This document shows positions 16,765 to 26,499 of a stretch of DNA of 64,000 nt, in pieces. Under the pieces are notes generated by a model. It was not told the DNA's origin. It did no database searches and saw only the letters and a list, made by a program, of their open reading frames with translations. A program made the position numbers and the translations under genes. Where the stretch lies: contig JAEZCE010000021.1 of NCBI GenBank assembly GCA_023429995.1, positions 1 through 64,000 of the forward strand, written 5' to 3'. This DNA is from Bacillota bacterium. Lineage in GTDB: Bacteria; Bacillota; UBA4882; UBA8346. The stretch's first letter is position 1. Every line of letters begins with the position of its first letter.

Positions 16765-18294
16765 ATGAGTTACGACGAGTTGGATTTATTATTAGGAGAG
16801 ATGTTTCTATTTGGATTTCAAAGCCGGGAGCTAACAGAGGAGATGAGAGAGGACTATCGGACTTTTCCAGTCGGCGGTTTTATCTTATTCCGCCGGAATA
16901 TCGAAAGTATTTCTCAAGTTCAAAAATTGACCGGAGATTTGCAAGAAATGAACGCTGCGGTCCGTCCCGGTATTCCATCGGTAATCGCTGTTGATCAAGA
17001 AGGCGGTAGTCTTTCGCCCTTAAGAGGAATTGTTACCTCATTGCCGGGAAATATGGGGATTGCCGCTACCCGTGAATTATCGGCCGCTTATTTCGCCGGC
17101 CGGACCATCGGAAATGATTTACAAACACTCGGTATCAATCTCAATTTAACACCCGTACTGGATTTGGCTTTACAGTCCAATCCGGTTGTCGGCACGCGTG
17201 CTTTTAGCGATAAGCCTGAATTGGTGGCCGCTATGGGCCGGGAATACGCCAAGGGTTTGTTCGATAGCGGCATGCTGTTTGCAGGAAAGCATTTTCCCGG
17301 GCACGGCAGTTGCAAAGAAGATTCCCATATCTCGATTCCGGTCTGCCGTGAAACTGTGGAAACGCTGAGACAACGCGACTTGGTTCCGTTTCGGGAATTA
17401 ATGAAATTGCAAGCCGCTTCAATCATGGTGGCCCATGTCAAATATCAAAATTTTGACTCTGAAAATCCGGCGTCCTTATCCCCAGGGATCCTCCAGGGAT
17501 TGTTACGGGAGCAGCTCGGCTATCAGGGAGTGGTTTTGACCGATTGTCTGGAAATGGACGCCGTTCAGAAACTGGTCCCTTATCCCGAAGATGCGCTGCG
17601 AGCCATTGAAGCCGGGGCGGATATCGTCGTCATCAGCCATACTCCCCGGCATCAACATGCAAGCTATCAGGCTGTGCGCGATGGGGTGAAAAGTGGTAGA
17701 ATTAAAACATCGCGGCTGGAAGAATCCTATCGGCGAATTGTCAAATGGAAAAAGAACATTGGCCGACAAGCCCCAACTTCGTTCCATTCATCCTGGTCGT
17801 CCCAAACATTAGCCGAGCATGTTATTACATTGGGGGACTATCATCAAAACTGGAAATTTGACAACAGTCCGTTAATCCTGATGACTCCGGAAATGGGCCG
17901 GGCAACTTTGGCGGAAGATTGTAACGGGATTGACCGTTTGGCCGAAGAATTAAGAGCGATTCCGGTTCCTTGCACGCATTTTCGTTGTGATGAGGATCCA
18001 TCCGATGATCAGATTGAGCGGCTACTGGGTAAGGTAAGGGCCGTTGAAGCCGGAAAAGTTGTTTTCGTGGTCAGTAATGTTTTCAATTCACCCGGACAAA
18101 TCCGCTGTATTGAAAAATTGGCCGCCCTGAAGCAAGTGTTGCTGATTAGTACCAGAAATCCGCGTGAACTTGCAACATTTGGACCGGAATACCCCAAGAT
18201 TTTTACATACAGTACGGAGGTGTCGGTACTAAAGGCTCTGGCGGAAGTTTTAAACGGGAACCTCGAGGCTAAAGGCTGGATGCCGATTGATTAA
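16765..18294 (+). CDS. Glycoside hydrolase family 3 beta-N-acetylhexosaminidase
   Basis: A 509-residue cytoplasmic GH3 enzyme of the NagZ type; no signal peptide. DQEGG lies at 77-81, KHFPGHG at 175-181 with the mobile-loop Asp 186 and His 188, and the nucleophile is Asp 260 in VVLTDCLEMDAV. The His/Asp loop dyad is the mark of N-acetylglucosaminidases in GH3. A C-terminal extension (about 345-509) resembles the extra domain of longer NagZ-like proteins. It would release N-acetylglucosamine from imported oligosaccharides or muropeptides. Confidence 0.92.
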   Translation: MSYDELDLLLGEMFLFGFQSRELTEEMREDYRTFPVGGFILFRRNIESISQVQKLTGDLQEMNAAVRPGIPSVIAVDQEGGSLSPLRGIVTSLPGNMGIAATRELSAAYFAGRTIGNDLQTLGINLNLTPVLDLALQSNPVVGTRAFSDKPELVAAMGREYAKGLFDSGMLFAGKHFPGHGSCKEDSHISIPVCRETVETLRQRDLVPFRELMKLQAASIMVAHVKYQNFDSENPASLSPGILQGLLREQLGYQGVVLTDCLEMDAVQKLVPYPEDALRAIEAGADIVVISHTPRHQHASYQAVRDGVKSGRIKTSRLEESYRRIVKWKKNIGRQAPTSFHSSWSSQTLAEHVITLGDYHQNWKFDNSPLILMTPEMGRATLAEDCNGIDRLAEELRAIPVPCTHFRCDEDPSDDQIERLLGKVRAVEAGKVVFVVSNVFNSPGQIRCIEKLAALKQVLLISTRNPRELATFGPEYPKIFTYSTEVSVLKALAEVLNGNLEAKGWMPID

Positions 18295-18403
18295 GTAGAC
18301 GTATCTTCCCCATTGCGGATTGCCATTTATTTACGATACGCTCTACTAGGCATCGTAAGCCGGTTATTTACAAATATTATCGATAAGGAAGGTTAACAAA
18401 ATT

Positions 18404-19435
18404 ATGACCCATCATATGTATAGCGAGATTCAGGAACAACCGCGTTTGGTGCGGGAAACCGCAGCCGCCAACGAGGCTATGATTGATAAAATCGTCAATT
18501 CGATTCGGCAAAAATCCATCCATTCATCTTTCTTAGTGGCCCGAGGAACCTCTGATCATATCGGGATTTATGCCAAATATTTGGGGGAATATTTTTTAGG
18601 ATTACCCGTATGTTTGGCAGCCTCTTCCATTGTAAATTTATATCAACGGAAGCTGGATCTGACCACCGCTTTGACCTTAGCGATTTCACAGTCGGGGGAA
18701 GGACCGGATGTGATCGGCGTGGTGAAGGAAAGCAACCGGCAACAAGGCTTATCGATAGCCGTTACCAATTACCCCAATTCGAACCTGGCCAAGGAAGCCA
18801 CTTATCTTTTGGAGTGTCGGGCCGGAGAGGAAAAAAGTGTGGCCGCCACCAAGACTTGTACGACTTCGATGATGCTTTTAGCTGCGCTGATCCAAAAATG
18901 GTCGGGCATCGATGGGCATCTTGAATTGATACCGCAGTTAATCAGTGAGGTGATCTCGCGGTCGGATGAGATAGCTGCTAAAGTTGGGCCTTTTAGGGAT
19001 TCCGAAAGCTGTGTCGTTTTGGCCCGCGGATTTAATTATGCTTCAGCGCTGGAAAGCGCTTTAAAAATCCAGGAGACTTGTTACGTGAATGCCCGGGGCT
19101 TTTCAAGCGCCGATTTTCAACACGGCCCGATTGCGATGTTGCATGAGGGATTTCCGGTGATTGTTTATGCTTTCAAAGGCCCGGCAATGGCCGGCGCTTT
19201 GGATTTGTTGACCTATCTGAAAGAAATCGGCACCCATACTTTATTGATTACCAATGAAAAGAGTTTATTGCCGGTTTGCGCGGAGAATTTTTACGTCCCC
19301 GAAGATTATCCGGAGGAGGTTACCCCCTATATTTCGGTTGTATTCGGACAGCTGTTTGCCTATTATTTAGCTTTGGCCAAGGGACTGGATCCCGATGCTC
19401 CCCGTGGGCTTCGAAAAGTAACAAAGACTCTATAG
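18404..19435 (+). CDS. SIS-domain amino-sugar phosphate deaminase/isomerase
   Basis: A 343-residue protein with two SIS domains (about 35-175 and 205-340), like the isomerase half of GlmS without the glutaminase. Sugar-phosphate binding segments ARGTSDHIGIYAKY, AISQSGEGPDV and TKTCTTSMMLL in the first domain, and ARGFNYASALESALKIQE with FSSADFQHGP in the second, are intact. Relatives include AgaS, GlmD and the NagB-II glucosamine-6-phosphate deaminases. In this operon, deamination of glucosamine 6-phosphate to fructose 6-phosphate is the best reading. GGAAGG precedes the ATG. Confidence 0.85.
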   Translation: MTHHMYSEIQEQPRLVRETAAANEAMIDKIVNSIRQKSIHSSFLVARGTSDHIGIYAKYLGEYFLGLPVCLAASSIVNLYQRKLDLTTALTLAISQSGEGPDVIGVVKESNRQQGLSIAVTNYPNSNLAKEATYLLECRAGEEKSVAATKTCTTSMMLLAALIQKWSGIDGHLELIPQLISEVISRSDEIAAKVGPFRDSESCVVLARGFNYASALESALKIQETCYVNARGFSSADFQHGPIAMLHEGFPVIVYAFKGPAMAGALDLLTYLKEIGTHTLLITNEKSLLPVCAENFYVPEDYPEEVTPYISVVFGQLFAYYLALAKGLDPDAPRGLRKVTKTL

Positions 19436-19450
19436 GCAAAAGGAGAATGG

Positions 19451-20878
19451 ATGATGAGTGTTACGGTAGGTGAAATTCGACCCAAAATGATTCCGGTGCT
19501 GGATCCTGATTTTATTCCGGCGGTTTTAGAAAATAAAGCATTTTCCGATGCCGTGGAAAAAAGTGGCCAAGGGACCCCGGTGATGATTGGCTTGGAAAGG
19601 GATCAACATCAGGTAAGGGTTTTGAATACGGAAGTATTTTCCGAAGGCCAAGATAGGGATGAGTGTAATTTTTTCCACATCGAACGGCTAATCAAGACGC
19701 TTTTATGGATTCATGGCGGTTGGAAGATAAGTTTTTTCGGCCCCCGGAAGCTGTATCAGCAAATCAAGCAAGCCTATTCCCAGGGCGGCGGCAGGGAGTT
19801 CGACGCTGAGTTTATGAGCCGCGTCTATGAGAAAGAGTTCGTAGTCGAATGGATCGGCGAAGAATCCCAATTCCCAAAAGCATTTGAAAAGGCCGAGACT
19901 CTCGGCGGAGCCTTGGATGGTTACAGGATCGGCTTTGATGCCGGCGGCAGCGACCGGAAAGTGGCAGCCTTGGATAATGGCAAAGTCGTTTTTAGTGAAG
20001 AAGTGGTTTGGCATCCCAAGACTCAAAGCGATCCCGATTATCATTACCGGGAAATCAGGGCGGCTATCGAAAAGGCCGCCGGTTTCCTGCCGAGGGTCGA
20101 TGGGATCGGGGTCAGTTCCGCCGGAATTTATGTCAACAACCGGACCATGGTGGCCTCTCTTTTTAATAAGGTGCCAAAGGACTTATTTGATGAAAAGATC
20201 AAAGATATTTATGGGAGAATCGCTTCGGACTTGGGAAATATCCCAATCCAAGTCCGCAACGATGGTGACGTTACAGCCCTTGCGGGCGCCATGTCCCTGG
20301 AAGACAATAAGATTTTAGGAATCGCCATGGGCACCAGCGAGGCTGCGGGATATATTGATGGCGCCGGAAATATTACCGGTTGGCTCAACGAGTTGGCTTT
20401 TGTCCCGGTTGACTTGAACACCGGGGCGGCAGTTGATGAGTGGTCCGGAGATTATGGCTGCGGGGTCAAGTATTTTTCCCAGGACGGCGTGATTCGTCTG
20501 GCGCCTAAGGCAAGGATTGAACTCGATCCAAACCTGACTCCCGCCGAAAAGCTGAAAGCCGTTCAAGAATTGATGAAAAACTCGGATCCACGGGCAAAAA
20601 AGATTTATGAAAGTCTGGGCTGTTATTTAGGCTATTCCCTTGCCTATTACGCGCGTTTTTATTCCCTCAAACACGTGTTGATCTTGGGAAGAGTCACTTC
20701 AGGGGCAGGGGGAGAGATTATTTTGAACGTGGCCCGTGAAGTCCTTAAAAATGAGTTTCCGGAGCTGGCAAACGGTATTGAGCTTCACTTGCCGGATGAA
20801 AACGACCGCCGGGTCGGCCAGGCAATCGCTGCCGCCAGTTTACCGGTATTACGCTTAGAAAAGGGGTCTTCGCGATGA
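19451..20878 (+). CDS. ASKHA-fold sugar kinase with extra N-terminal domain
   Basis: A 475-residue protein. From about residue 157 it has an actin-like kinase fold: phosphate loop RIGFDAGGSDRKVAAL, then GIGVSSAGIYVNN, VRNDGDVTALAGA (about 273-285) and AMGTSEAAGYID. Residues 1-150 form an additional domain that I do not recognise. It resembles ROK and BadF/N-acetylglucosamine-kinase groups without the zinc motif. Its place between the SIS and PIG-L genes suggests it phosphorylates glucosamine or N-acetylglucosamine. It overlaps the deacetylase gene by four bases. Confidence 0.75.
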   Translation: MMSVTVGEIRPKMIPVLDPDFIPAVLENKAFSDAVEKSGQGTPVMIGLERDQHQVRVLNTEVFSEGQDRDECNFFHIERLIKTLLWIHGGWKISFFGPRKLYQQIKQAYSQGGGREFDAEFMSRVYEKEFVVEWIGEESQFPKAFEKAETLGGALDGYRIGFDAGGSDRKVAALDNGKVVFSEEVVWHPKTQSDPDYHYREIRAAIEKAAGFLPRVDGIGVSSAGIYVNNRTMVASLFNKVPKDLFDEKIKDIYGRIASDLGNIPIQVRNDGDVTALAGAMSLEDNKILGIAMGTSEAAGYIDGAGNITGWLNELAFVPVDLNTGAAVDEWSGDYGCGVKYFSQDGVIRLAPKARIELDPNLTPAEKLKAVQELMKNSDPRAKKIYESLGCYLGYSLAYYARFYSLKHVLILGRVTSGAGGEIILNVAREVLKNEFPELANGIELHLPDENDRRVGQAIAAASLPVLRLEKGSSR

Positions 20879-21726
20879 AGTTATATAAAACAGGAGCCGA
20901 AATCTTCGTTCCGGATGGGAAATCCGTTGAGGATGCCATAAAACGCACAACCGTGATGGGGATTTCCGCTCATCAGGACGATATCGAATTTATGGCACTG
21001 GATGGTATCTTAAAATGTTTCGGCAGGGAAAAAGAATGGTTTACCGGTGTAGTGGTTACCAATGGGGCTGGGAGCGCGCGCAGCGGTATTTACGCCGATT
21101 ACACCGATGAGGCCATGCAAAAAGTCAGAAAACTGGAGCAGAAAAAAGCCGCTTTTGTCGGCGAGTATGCTGCCCAGGTGCTACTCGATTACAGCAGTTC
21201 CGAGGTGAAAAATGTTGAAGAACGCCATGCTATGGAGGATTTAAAAGAACTGCTCCAGGCTGGCCGGCCGAAAGCGGTTTATACCCATAATCTGGCGGAT
21301 AAACATGAGACTCACGTTGCTACCGGGTTAAAAGTATTGCGCGCCATCCGGGAACTTCCTCTGGAAATGCGCCCGCAAAAATTATACGGTTGTGAAGTGT
21401 GGCGCGATCTGGATTGGCTGGATGACGAGAAGAAAGTAGTGTTTGATCTTACCGAGCATCAAAATTTAGGGTCTTCCCTGGCGGGAGTCTTCGATTCCCA
21501 AATTTGCGGAGGAAAACGGTATGATTTGGCCATTATGGGACGCCGCAGGGCGCATGCTACTTTTTCAGCTTCCCACGCAGTGGATACCGCGGAAGCGCTG
21601 GGATATGCCATGGATTTAACGCCGCTCATTCAAAACGATCAGCTTGACGTGGTGGAGTTCGTCATGGGTCACATTCAAAATTTCGCTCAAGATGTGACAG
21701 GCAAGATTCGACGTTTTTTTAGTTAA
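20875..21726 (+). CDS. PIG-L family N-acetylglucosamine deacetylase
   Basis: A 283-residue zinc-dependent deacetylase of the PIG-L/LmbE family. The zinc and base motif is AHQDDIEF (His 33, Asp 35, Asp 36; the usual Pro is Gln here), with the second His pair in DKHETHVAT (His 144, His 147). No NagA-type deacetylase is encoded in this operon, so this protein probably removes the acetyl group from N-acetylglucosamine, its disaccharide or its phosphate, as the Dac enzyme does in Thermococcus kodakarensis. ATGA overlap with the kinase indicates translational coupling. Confidence 0.88.
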   Translation: MKLYKTGAEIFVPDGKSVEDAIKRTTVMGISAHQDDIEFMALDGILKCFGREKEWFTGVVVTNGAGSARSGIYADYTDEAMQKVRKLEQKKAAFVGEYAAQVLLDYSSSEVKNVEERHAMEDLKELLQAGRPKAVYTHNLADKHETHVATGLKVLRAIRELPLEMRPQKLYGCEVWRDLDWLDDEKKVVFDLTEHQNLGSSLAGVFDSQICGGKRYDLAIMGRRRAHATFSASHAVDTAEALGYAMDLTPLIQNDQLDVVEFVMGHIQNFAQDVTGKIRRFFS

Positions 21727-21775
21727 AGTGAAATTTTTTTCCCATTCCCTCGGATAACGATAAAATTTTTTAAAC

Positions 21776-21958
21776 TTGAATCCGGCAAGTAACCCCAAAA
21801 CCTCAGTCGCATTTAAACTTGCCGGATTCAAACAATGAACCCGATCTGGCCAATTTTTCTGCGTCATCGCAGAAAAATTGTCACTTACTTGCCGGATCGA
21901 GGTTAAACATCTCCGGAGTTTTTCTGCGCCTAAGGTGAGTTTTTCCGGAGGTGTTTAA
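21776..21958. repeat. Cluster of three palindromes
   Basis: Three stem-loops follow the operon. The first is a perfect 15-bp pair TTGAATCCGGCAAGT / ACTTGCCGGATTCAA (21776-21790, 21817-21831). The second is a 13-bp perfect hairpin CAATTTTTCTGCG / CGCAGAAAAATTG (21851-21880), followed by another ACTTGCCGGAT. The third pairs TTAAACATCTCCGGA with TCCGGAGGTGTTTAA (21903-21958, one mismatch). TTTTTCTGCG recurs in the second and third. It may be a composite repeat element, and could terminate the operon. Confidence 0.7.
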
Positions 21959-21962
21959 TTTT

Positions 21963-21991
21963 TTGTAAAAGATCTTTTAGAACAATATAAA
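21963..21991 (+). promoter_or_regulatory. Sigma-A-type promoter of the pyruvate oxidoreductase gene
   Basis: TTGTAA (21963-21968) and TATAAA (21986-21991) with a 17-base spacer lie 119 bases before the start codon. Confidence 0.5.
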
Positions 21992-22110
21992 ATAAGGTAT
22001 TATAGTGGAGGTAATATTTTAAATATAGGAATAAGATCTATTCCTGTGTATCAATTACCATAATTTTCTAATCATGATTTAGTTTAAAATAAATTTGAGG
22101 AGGAACGTTT

Positions 22111-25100
22111 ATGGCAAAGAAAGTCACGATTGACGGTAATACGGCTGCTGCTCATGTCGCTTATGCATTTAGCGATGTCACGGCAATTTACCCGATCACT
22201 CCGTCGTCCCCCATGGCTGAGTCCTGTGATGACTGGGCTGCAGCAGGGCGGAAAAATTTGTTCGGACAAACAGTGAGGATTGCTGAAATGCAATCAGAAG
22301 CAGGTGCTGCAGGCGCCGTTCACGGATCGCTCGCTGCCGGCGCTCTCACCAGTACCTTTACAGCTTCTCAGGGATTGTTGCTGATGATCCCCAATATGTA
22401 TAAAATCGCGGGTGAATTAATCCCCAGTGTATTCCATGTTTCTGCCAGGGCTTTAGCAGCTCATGCTTTATCAATTTTCGGTGATCACTCGGATGTCAAT
22501 GCCTGCCGTCAAACCGGTTTCGCCTTACTTGCCTCCAACTCGGTCCAGGAAGTTATGGATATGGCATTGGTTGCTCATTTGGCTACTTTAGAGAGCAGAG
22601 TGCCGTTTTTACATTTCTTCGATGGTTTCCGGACCTCTCACGAAGTCCAAAAGATTGATCAAATCGAATATGAAGATATGGCCAAGCTGGTCAATTGGGA
22701 GAAAGTCAAGGAGTTCCGTGAACGCGGTATGAACCCCGAACATCCCAACCAACGCGGTACCGCTCAAAATCCCGATATTTACTTCCAAGGCCGTGAGGCT
22801 GCCAATAAATATTATGATGCAGTTCCCGCCATTGTTGAAGAAGTCATGAAGAAGGTCAGCGCGTTGACCGGCCGGGAATACAAACCCTTCAACTATGTGG
22901 GCGCTCCCGATGCGGAACGGGTTATCATCGCAATGGGTTCCGGTTGTGAAGCCATTGAAGAGGCGGTTAACTATTTAAACAAGAAGGGTGAAAAGGTCGG
23001 CTTAATTAAAGTTCACCTCTATCGTCCTTTTGTTCCGGAATACCTACTCAAAGTGTTGCCGAAGTCCGTCAAGAAGATCGCCGTGCTGGATCGGACCAAA
23101 GAGCCCGGCTCCCTCGGCGAACCTTTATATGAAGATGTCTGTACCATGTTTATGGAGAAAAAAGAAATCCCGGTTATCGTAGGCGGCCGTTATGGACTGG
23201 GTTCCAAAGAATTCAATCCTTCGATGGTGAAAGCGATCTATGACAACCTGGCTTTGGGCCAGCCCAAGAACCACTTTACGGTCGGTATCAATGACGATGT
23301 AACCCATACTTCCCTGGAGGTTAAAGAATCGATCGACGCTGCTCCGGAAGGGGTTCACCGTTGCAAATTCTTCGGCCTGGGTTCCGATGGCACTGTCGGC
23401 GCCAACAAGAATTCCATTAAAATCATTGGCGATAACACCGATATGTACGCCCAAGGTTATTTCGTATACGACTCCAAGAAATCAGGCGGAATCACCATTT
23501 CCCACTTGCGTTTCGGCAAAGCTCCGATTCAATCGACCTATTTGATTGACCAGGCCGAATTAATCGCCTGCCATAATCCTTCTTACGTCACCCGTTACGA
23601 TGTACTGGACGGTATTAAAGAAGGCGGTATTTTCCTCCTCAATTCCCCTTGGTCAATTGCAGAGATGGAAGAGAAACTACCGGCCAGCATGAAACAAACC
23701 ATCGCCAAAAAGAAAGTCCGTTTTTATAATATTGATGCAGTTAAAATCGCTTCCGAGGTTGGTTTGGGCGGCAGAATCAATGCGGTGATGCAGGCTGCTT
23801 TCTTTAAAATCGCCGATATTATTCCGGTTGAGAAAGCATTCGAATATATCAAATATGCCATCAAGAAAACCTACGGTAAGAAAGGCGATAAGATCGTTAA
23901 CATGAACATCGCCGCTGTGGACCGGGCTGCTGAAGCTTTGGAAGAAATCAAATACCCGGCATCATGGGCTACCGCAACCACCGGCGCCGTGATTCCGGAA
24001 GAAGACGTTCCCGAGTATGTGAAGAATGTCATTAAGCCCATCCTTCGTCAGGAAGGCGACAAACTCCCGGTCAGCGCATTATCTCCGGATGGAACCGTGC
24101 CGGTTGGGACCACCAAGTTTGAAAAACGCGGTATCGCCATTAATGTCCCGGTATGGAATCCGGAAACCTGTATCCAATGTAATCAATGTTCCTTTGTCTG
24201 CCCCCATGCCGCTATCCAACCGTATCTGATCAAATCGGATGCGATGGGCAAGGCTCCGGCGGGATTTAAGACCAAAACCGCCACGGGTAAAGAATTTGCC
24301 GGATATGAATTTAGAATGCAGGTATCGCCGCTGGATTGTTCAGGTTGCGGCAACTGCGCCGACATTTGCCCGGCCAAGGAAAAACCGTTACAAATGATAA
24401 AACTGGAAGAAGTGGCTGAGAAAGAGTCCGAATACTACACCTTCTCAATGGCTCAACCCATTCCGGATATCGACATTAATGCGGAAACCGTAAAAGGCAG
24501 CCAGTTTAAGAGACCGTTGTTTGAATTCTCCGGCGCCTGCGCTGGTTGCGGTGAAACCCCTTATGTCAAATTAATCACCCAGCTCTTTGGAGATCGGATG
24601 ATGATCGCCAATGCTACGGGATGTTCCTCCATTTATGGGGGAAGCGCGCCGACCAATCCTTATACCACCAATGAAAAAGGCCATGGTCCGGCTTGGGCGA
24701 ACTCCCTCTTTGAGGATAACGCTGAATTCGGTTATGGTATGAATTTGGCAATGACCCAGCGCCGCAAGAAATTGGCTGAATTGGTTGAACAAGCCAAAGC
24801 CAGTGTATCGGGAGATATGGCCACCGCTTTCGGTGAATGGCTGGAAGGTAAAGATGACGCAGTGCTTTCTCAGAAAGCCGGCGATAAAATCAAAGCCCTT
24901 ATCGACAAGGAAGCCGCCAAGGCCAGCGGGGATGCCAAAGCGGTTCTAGCTGAGATTGCCGGTATGAAAGACCTCTATACCAAGAAGTCCATCTGGATCT
25001 TCGGTGGTGACGGTTGGGCTTATGATATCGGTTACGGCGGGTTGGACCATGTATTGGCCTCCGGTGAGGATGTCAACGTGTTGGTGATGGATACCGAGGT

Positions 25101-25626
25101 TTATTCCAATACCGGCGGTCAGTCCTCCAAATCCACTCCGACCGGCGCTATTGCCAAATTCGCAGCAGCCGGTAAGAATGTGAAAAAGAAAGATCTCGGC
25201 ATGATGGCAATGGCTTACGGATATGTTTATGTAGCATCCGTTAGCATGGGCGCCAATAAGAACCAGCTTTTAAAAGCGGTGCTGGAAGCGGAACGCTACA
25301 AAGGGCCGTCCTTGATTATTGCTTATGCTCCTTGCATCAACCATGGTATTAATATGAGCCATAGCCAAAATGAAGCCAAGGCCGCTGTGGAAGCTGGTTA
25401 CTGGCCATTATACCGTTACAACCCTGATTTGGCGCTGGAGAACAAGAATCCGTTTGCCCTTGAGTCCAAAGAGCCGACCGGTAATTTCCGCGACTTCATC
25501 ATGGGCGAAGTCCGTTACGCCACTTTGAAGAAGCAGTTCCCGGATACTGCTGAAGCCCTTTACACCCGGGCGGAAGAAGACGCCAAGGCCAGAAATGAGA
25601 AGTATAAGAGACTGGCAGCGAATTAA
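22111..25626 (+). CDS. nifJ: Pyruvate:ferredoxin (flavodoxin) oxidoreductase, single chain
   Basis: An 1171-residue cytoplasmic enzyme that oxidises pyruvate with CoA to acetyl-CoA and CO2, reducing ferredoxin; central to anaerobic metabolism. Domains in order: pyruvate-binding alpha (AIYPITPSSPMAE, about 27-39), CoA/gamma, a two-cluster ferredoxin domain (CIQCNQCSFVCP from Cys 687 and CSGCGNCADICP from Cys 743), and the TPP domain with GACAGCGETPY (about 810-820), GGDGWAYDIGYGG and DTEVYSNTGGQSSKSTP. The late Cys in CINHGI, a ligand of the cluster near TPP, is present. GAGGAGG precedes the ATG. Single gene with its own promoter and terminator. Confidence 0.98.
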   Translation: MAKKVTIDGNTAAAHVAYAFSDVTAIYPITPSSPMAESCDDWAAAGRKNLFGQTVRIAEMQSEAGAAGAVHGSLAAGALTSTFTASQGLLLMIPNMYKIAGELIPSVFHVSARALAAHALSIFGDHSDVNACRQTGFALLASNSVQEVMDMALVAHLATLESRVPFLHFFDGFRTSHEVQKIDQIEYEDMAKLVNWEKVKEFRERGMNPEHPNQRGTAQNPDIYFQGREAANKYYDAVPAIVEEVMKKVSALTGREYKPFNYVGAPDAERVIIAMGSGCEAIEEAVNYLNKKGEKVGLIKVHLYRPFVPEYLLKVLPKSVKKIAVLDRTKEPGSLGEPLYEDVCTMFMEKKEIPVIVGGRYGLGSKEFNPSMVKAIYDNLALGQPKNHFTVGINDDVTHTSLEVKESIDAAPEGVHRCKFFGLGSDGTVGANKNSIKIIGDNTDMYAQGYFVYDSKKSGGITISHLRFGKAPIQSTYLIDQAELIACHNPSYVTRYDVLDGIKEGGIFLLNSPWSIAEMEEKLPASMKQTIAKKKVRFYNIDAVKIASEVGLGGRINAVMQAAFFKIADIIPVEKAFEYIKYAIKKTYGKKGDKIVNMNIAAVDRAAEALEEIKYPASWATATTGAVIPEEDVPEYVKNVIKPILRQEGDKLPVSALSPDGTVPVGTTKFEKRGIAINVPVWNPETCIQCNQCSFVCPHAAIQPYLIKSDAMGKAPAGFKTKTATGKEFAGYEFRMQVSPLDCSGCGNCADICPAKEKPLQMIKLEEVAEKESEYYTFSMAQPIPDIDINAETVKGSQFKRPLFEFSGACAGCGETPYVKLITQLFGDRMMIANATGCSSIYGGSAPTNPYTTNEKGHGPAWANSLFEDNAEFGYGMNLAMTQRRKKLAELVEQAKASVSGDMATAFGEWLEGKDDAVLSQKAGDKIKALIDKEAAKASGDAKAVLAEIAGMKDLYTKKSIWIFGGDGWAYDIGYGGLDHVLASGEDVNVLVMDTEVYSNTGGQSSKSTPTGAIAKFAAAGKNVKKKDLGMMAMAYGYVYVASVSMGANKNQLLKAVLEAERYKGPSLIIAYAPCINHGINMSHSQNEAKAAVEAGYWPLYRYNPDLALENKNPFALESKEPTGNFRDFIMGEVRYATLKKQFPDTAEALYTRAEEDAKARNEKYKRLAAN

Positions 25627-25688
25627 TTTACGGGTAAATTAATTTACGGTAAATTAGAGAATTAGAGAGATAAAATCGAAAGATCGAG

Positions 25689-25724
25689 AAAACAAGGCTG
25701 ACTTGAAGTTAGCCTTGTTTTTTC
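25689..25724 (+). terminator. Rho-independent terminator
   Basis: The hairpin AAAACAAGGCTGAC / GTTAGCCTTGTTTT with a short loop, followed by TTTTTT, lies 63 bases after the pyruvate oxidoreductase stop. Confidence 0.9.
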
Positions 25725-25766
25725 GATTCACTGATGTTTTTTAAAGAAGTCTTTGAAATCCGGTAC

Positions 25767-26264
25767 TTATTGGACTGGAGCCGGGATGGTATTGTTTGCT
25801 GCTTGCCCCATCCGGTTGAAGGCCCCGTAGGGATGCCTGCCGCGCTTAAAGCGCATTTCATCTTTGCGATTTCGATAGTTTTCGAGGGTTTTTAGTTGTT
25901 CGGGTGTTAATACCGCTTTCGCTTTTTCAGACATTTCCCTGCGCTTTTGCACCAGTTGGATTCGTAGGTCAGTCTCAACCTTGACTTGAGCGTTGATTTT
26001 ACTTGAGTCTAAGGGTTGGGCCTTCCATAATTTTTTAAGTTCAAATCGGGTGAGTTCCAGTTTTTGCTTGACCCCTAAAGTGTCTTTTTGGAAATTCTGA
26101 TGAATGACTAAGAGTTTTTGTTGCTGGTCGTCGGTTAGATTGAGAACCCCGGCTAAACGGTTTGGTATTCCTTCCTGAGGGCCCGGGCCGAAGGCGGCGG
26201 CAGTCATTGTGAGGGTCCCGACTAAAAATAGGGCTAGGATTACACAGGCGATTGCTTTGGTCAT
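25767..26264 (-). CDS. Spy/CpxP-like periplasmic (exported) protein
   Basis: A 165-residue exported protein. A signal peptide covers residues 1-24 (TAAAFGPG). The mature part is helical and charged, with the two family motifs LNLTDDQQQKL (about 42) and LTPEQLKTLENY (about 117), the LTxxQ repeats of the Spy/CpxP family. Members are envelope chaperones or metal-stress proteins. In a Bacillota this would act outside the cytoplasmic membrane. AAGGAGCTG lies before the ATG. Confidence 0.82.
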   Translation of the reverse strand: MTKAIACVILALFLVGTLTMTAAAFGPGPQEGIPNRLAGVLNLTDDQQQKLLVIHQNFQKDTLGVKQKLELTRFELKKLWKAQPLDSSKINAQVKVETDLRIQLVQKRREMSEKAKAVLTPEQLKTLENYRNRKDEMRFKRGRHPYGAFNRMGQAANNTIPAPVQ

Positions 26265-26499
26265 TGGAAACAGCTCCTTTTCGAAAATATTTTGATTTTA
26301 TAGGGATATCATACCGTTTATTTATTGAGCAATCATGGAGAAGATGTAGACAAATCGTGGAGATTTTAGAGAGTATCAACATGGCGTTTATCAGGAACAA
26401 TGCTTCAAAAATTTCCTAGACGCATTCATATCGGCATCCCGAGTTATCGGGATAAAATCGACACCTTTTTTTAGAAAAAATGTGATAATATAGTAATGG

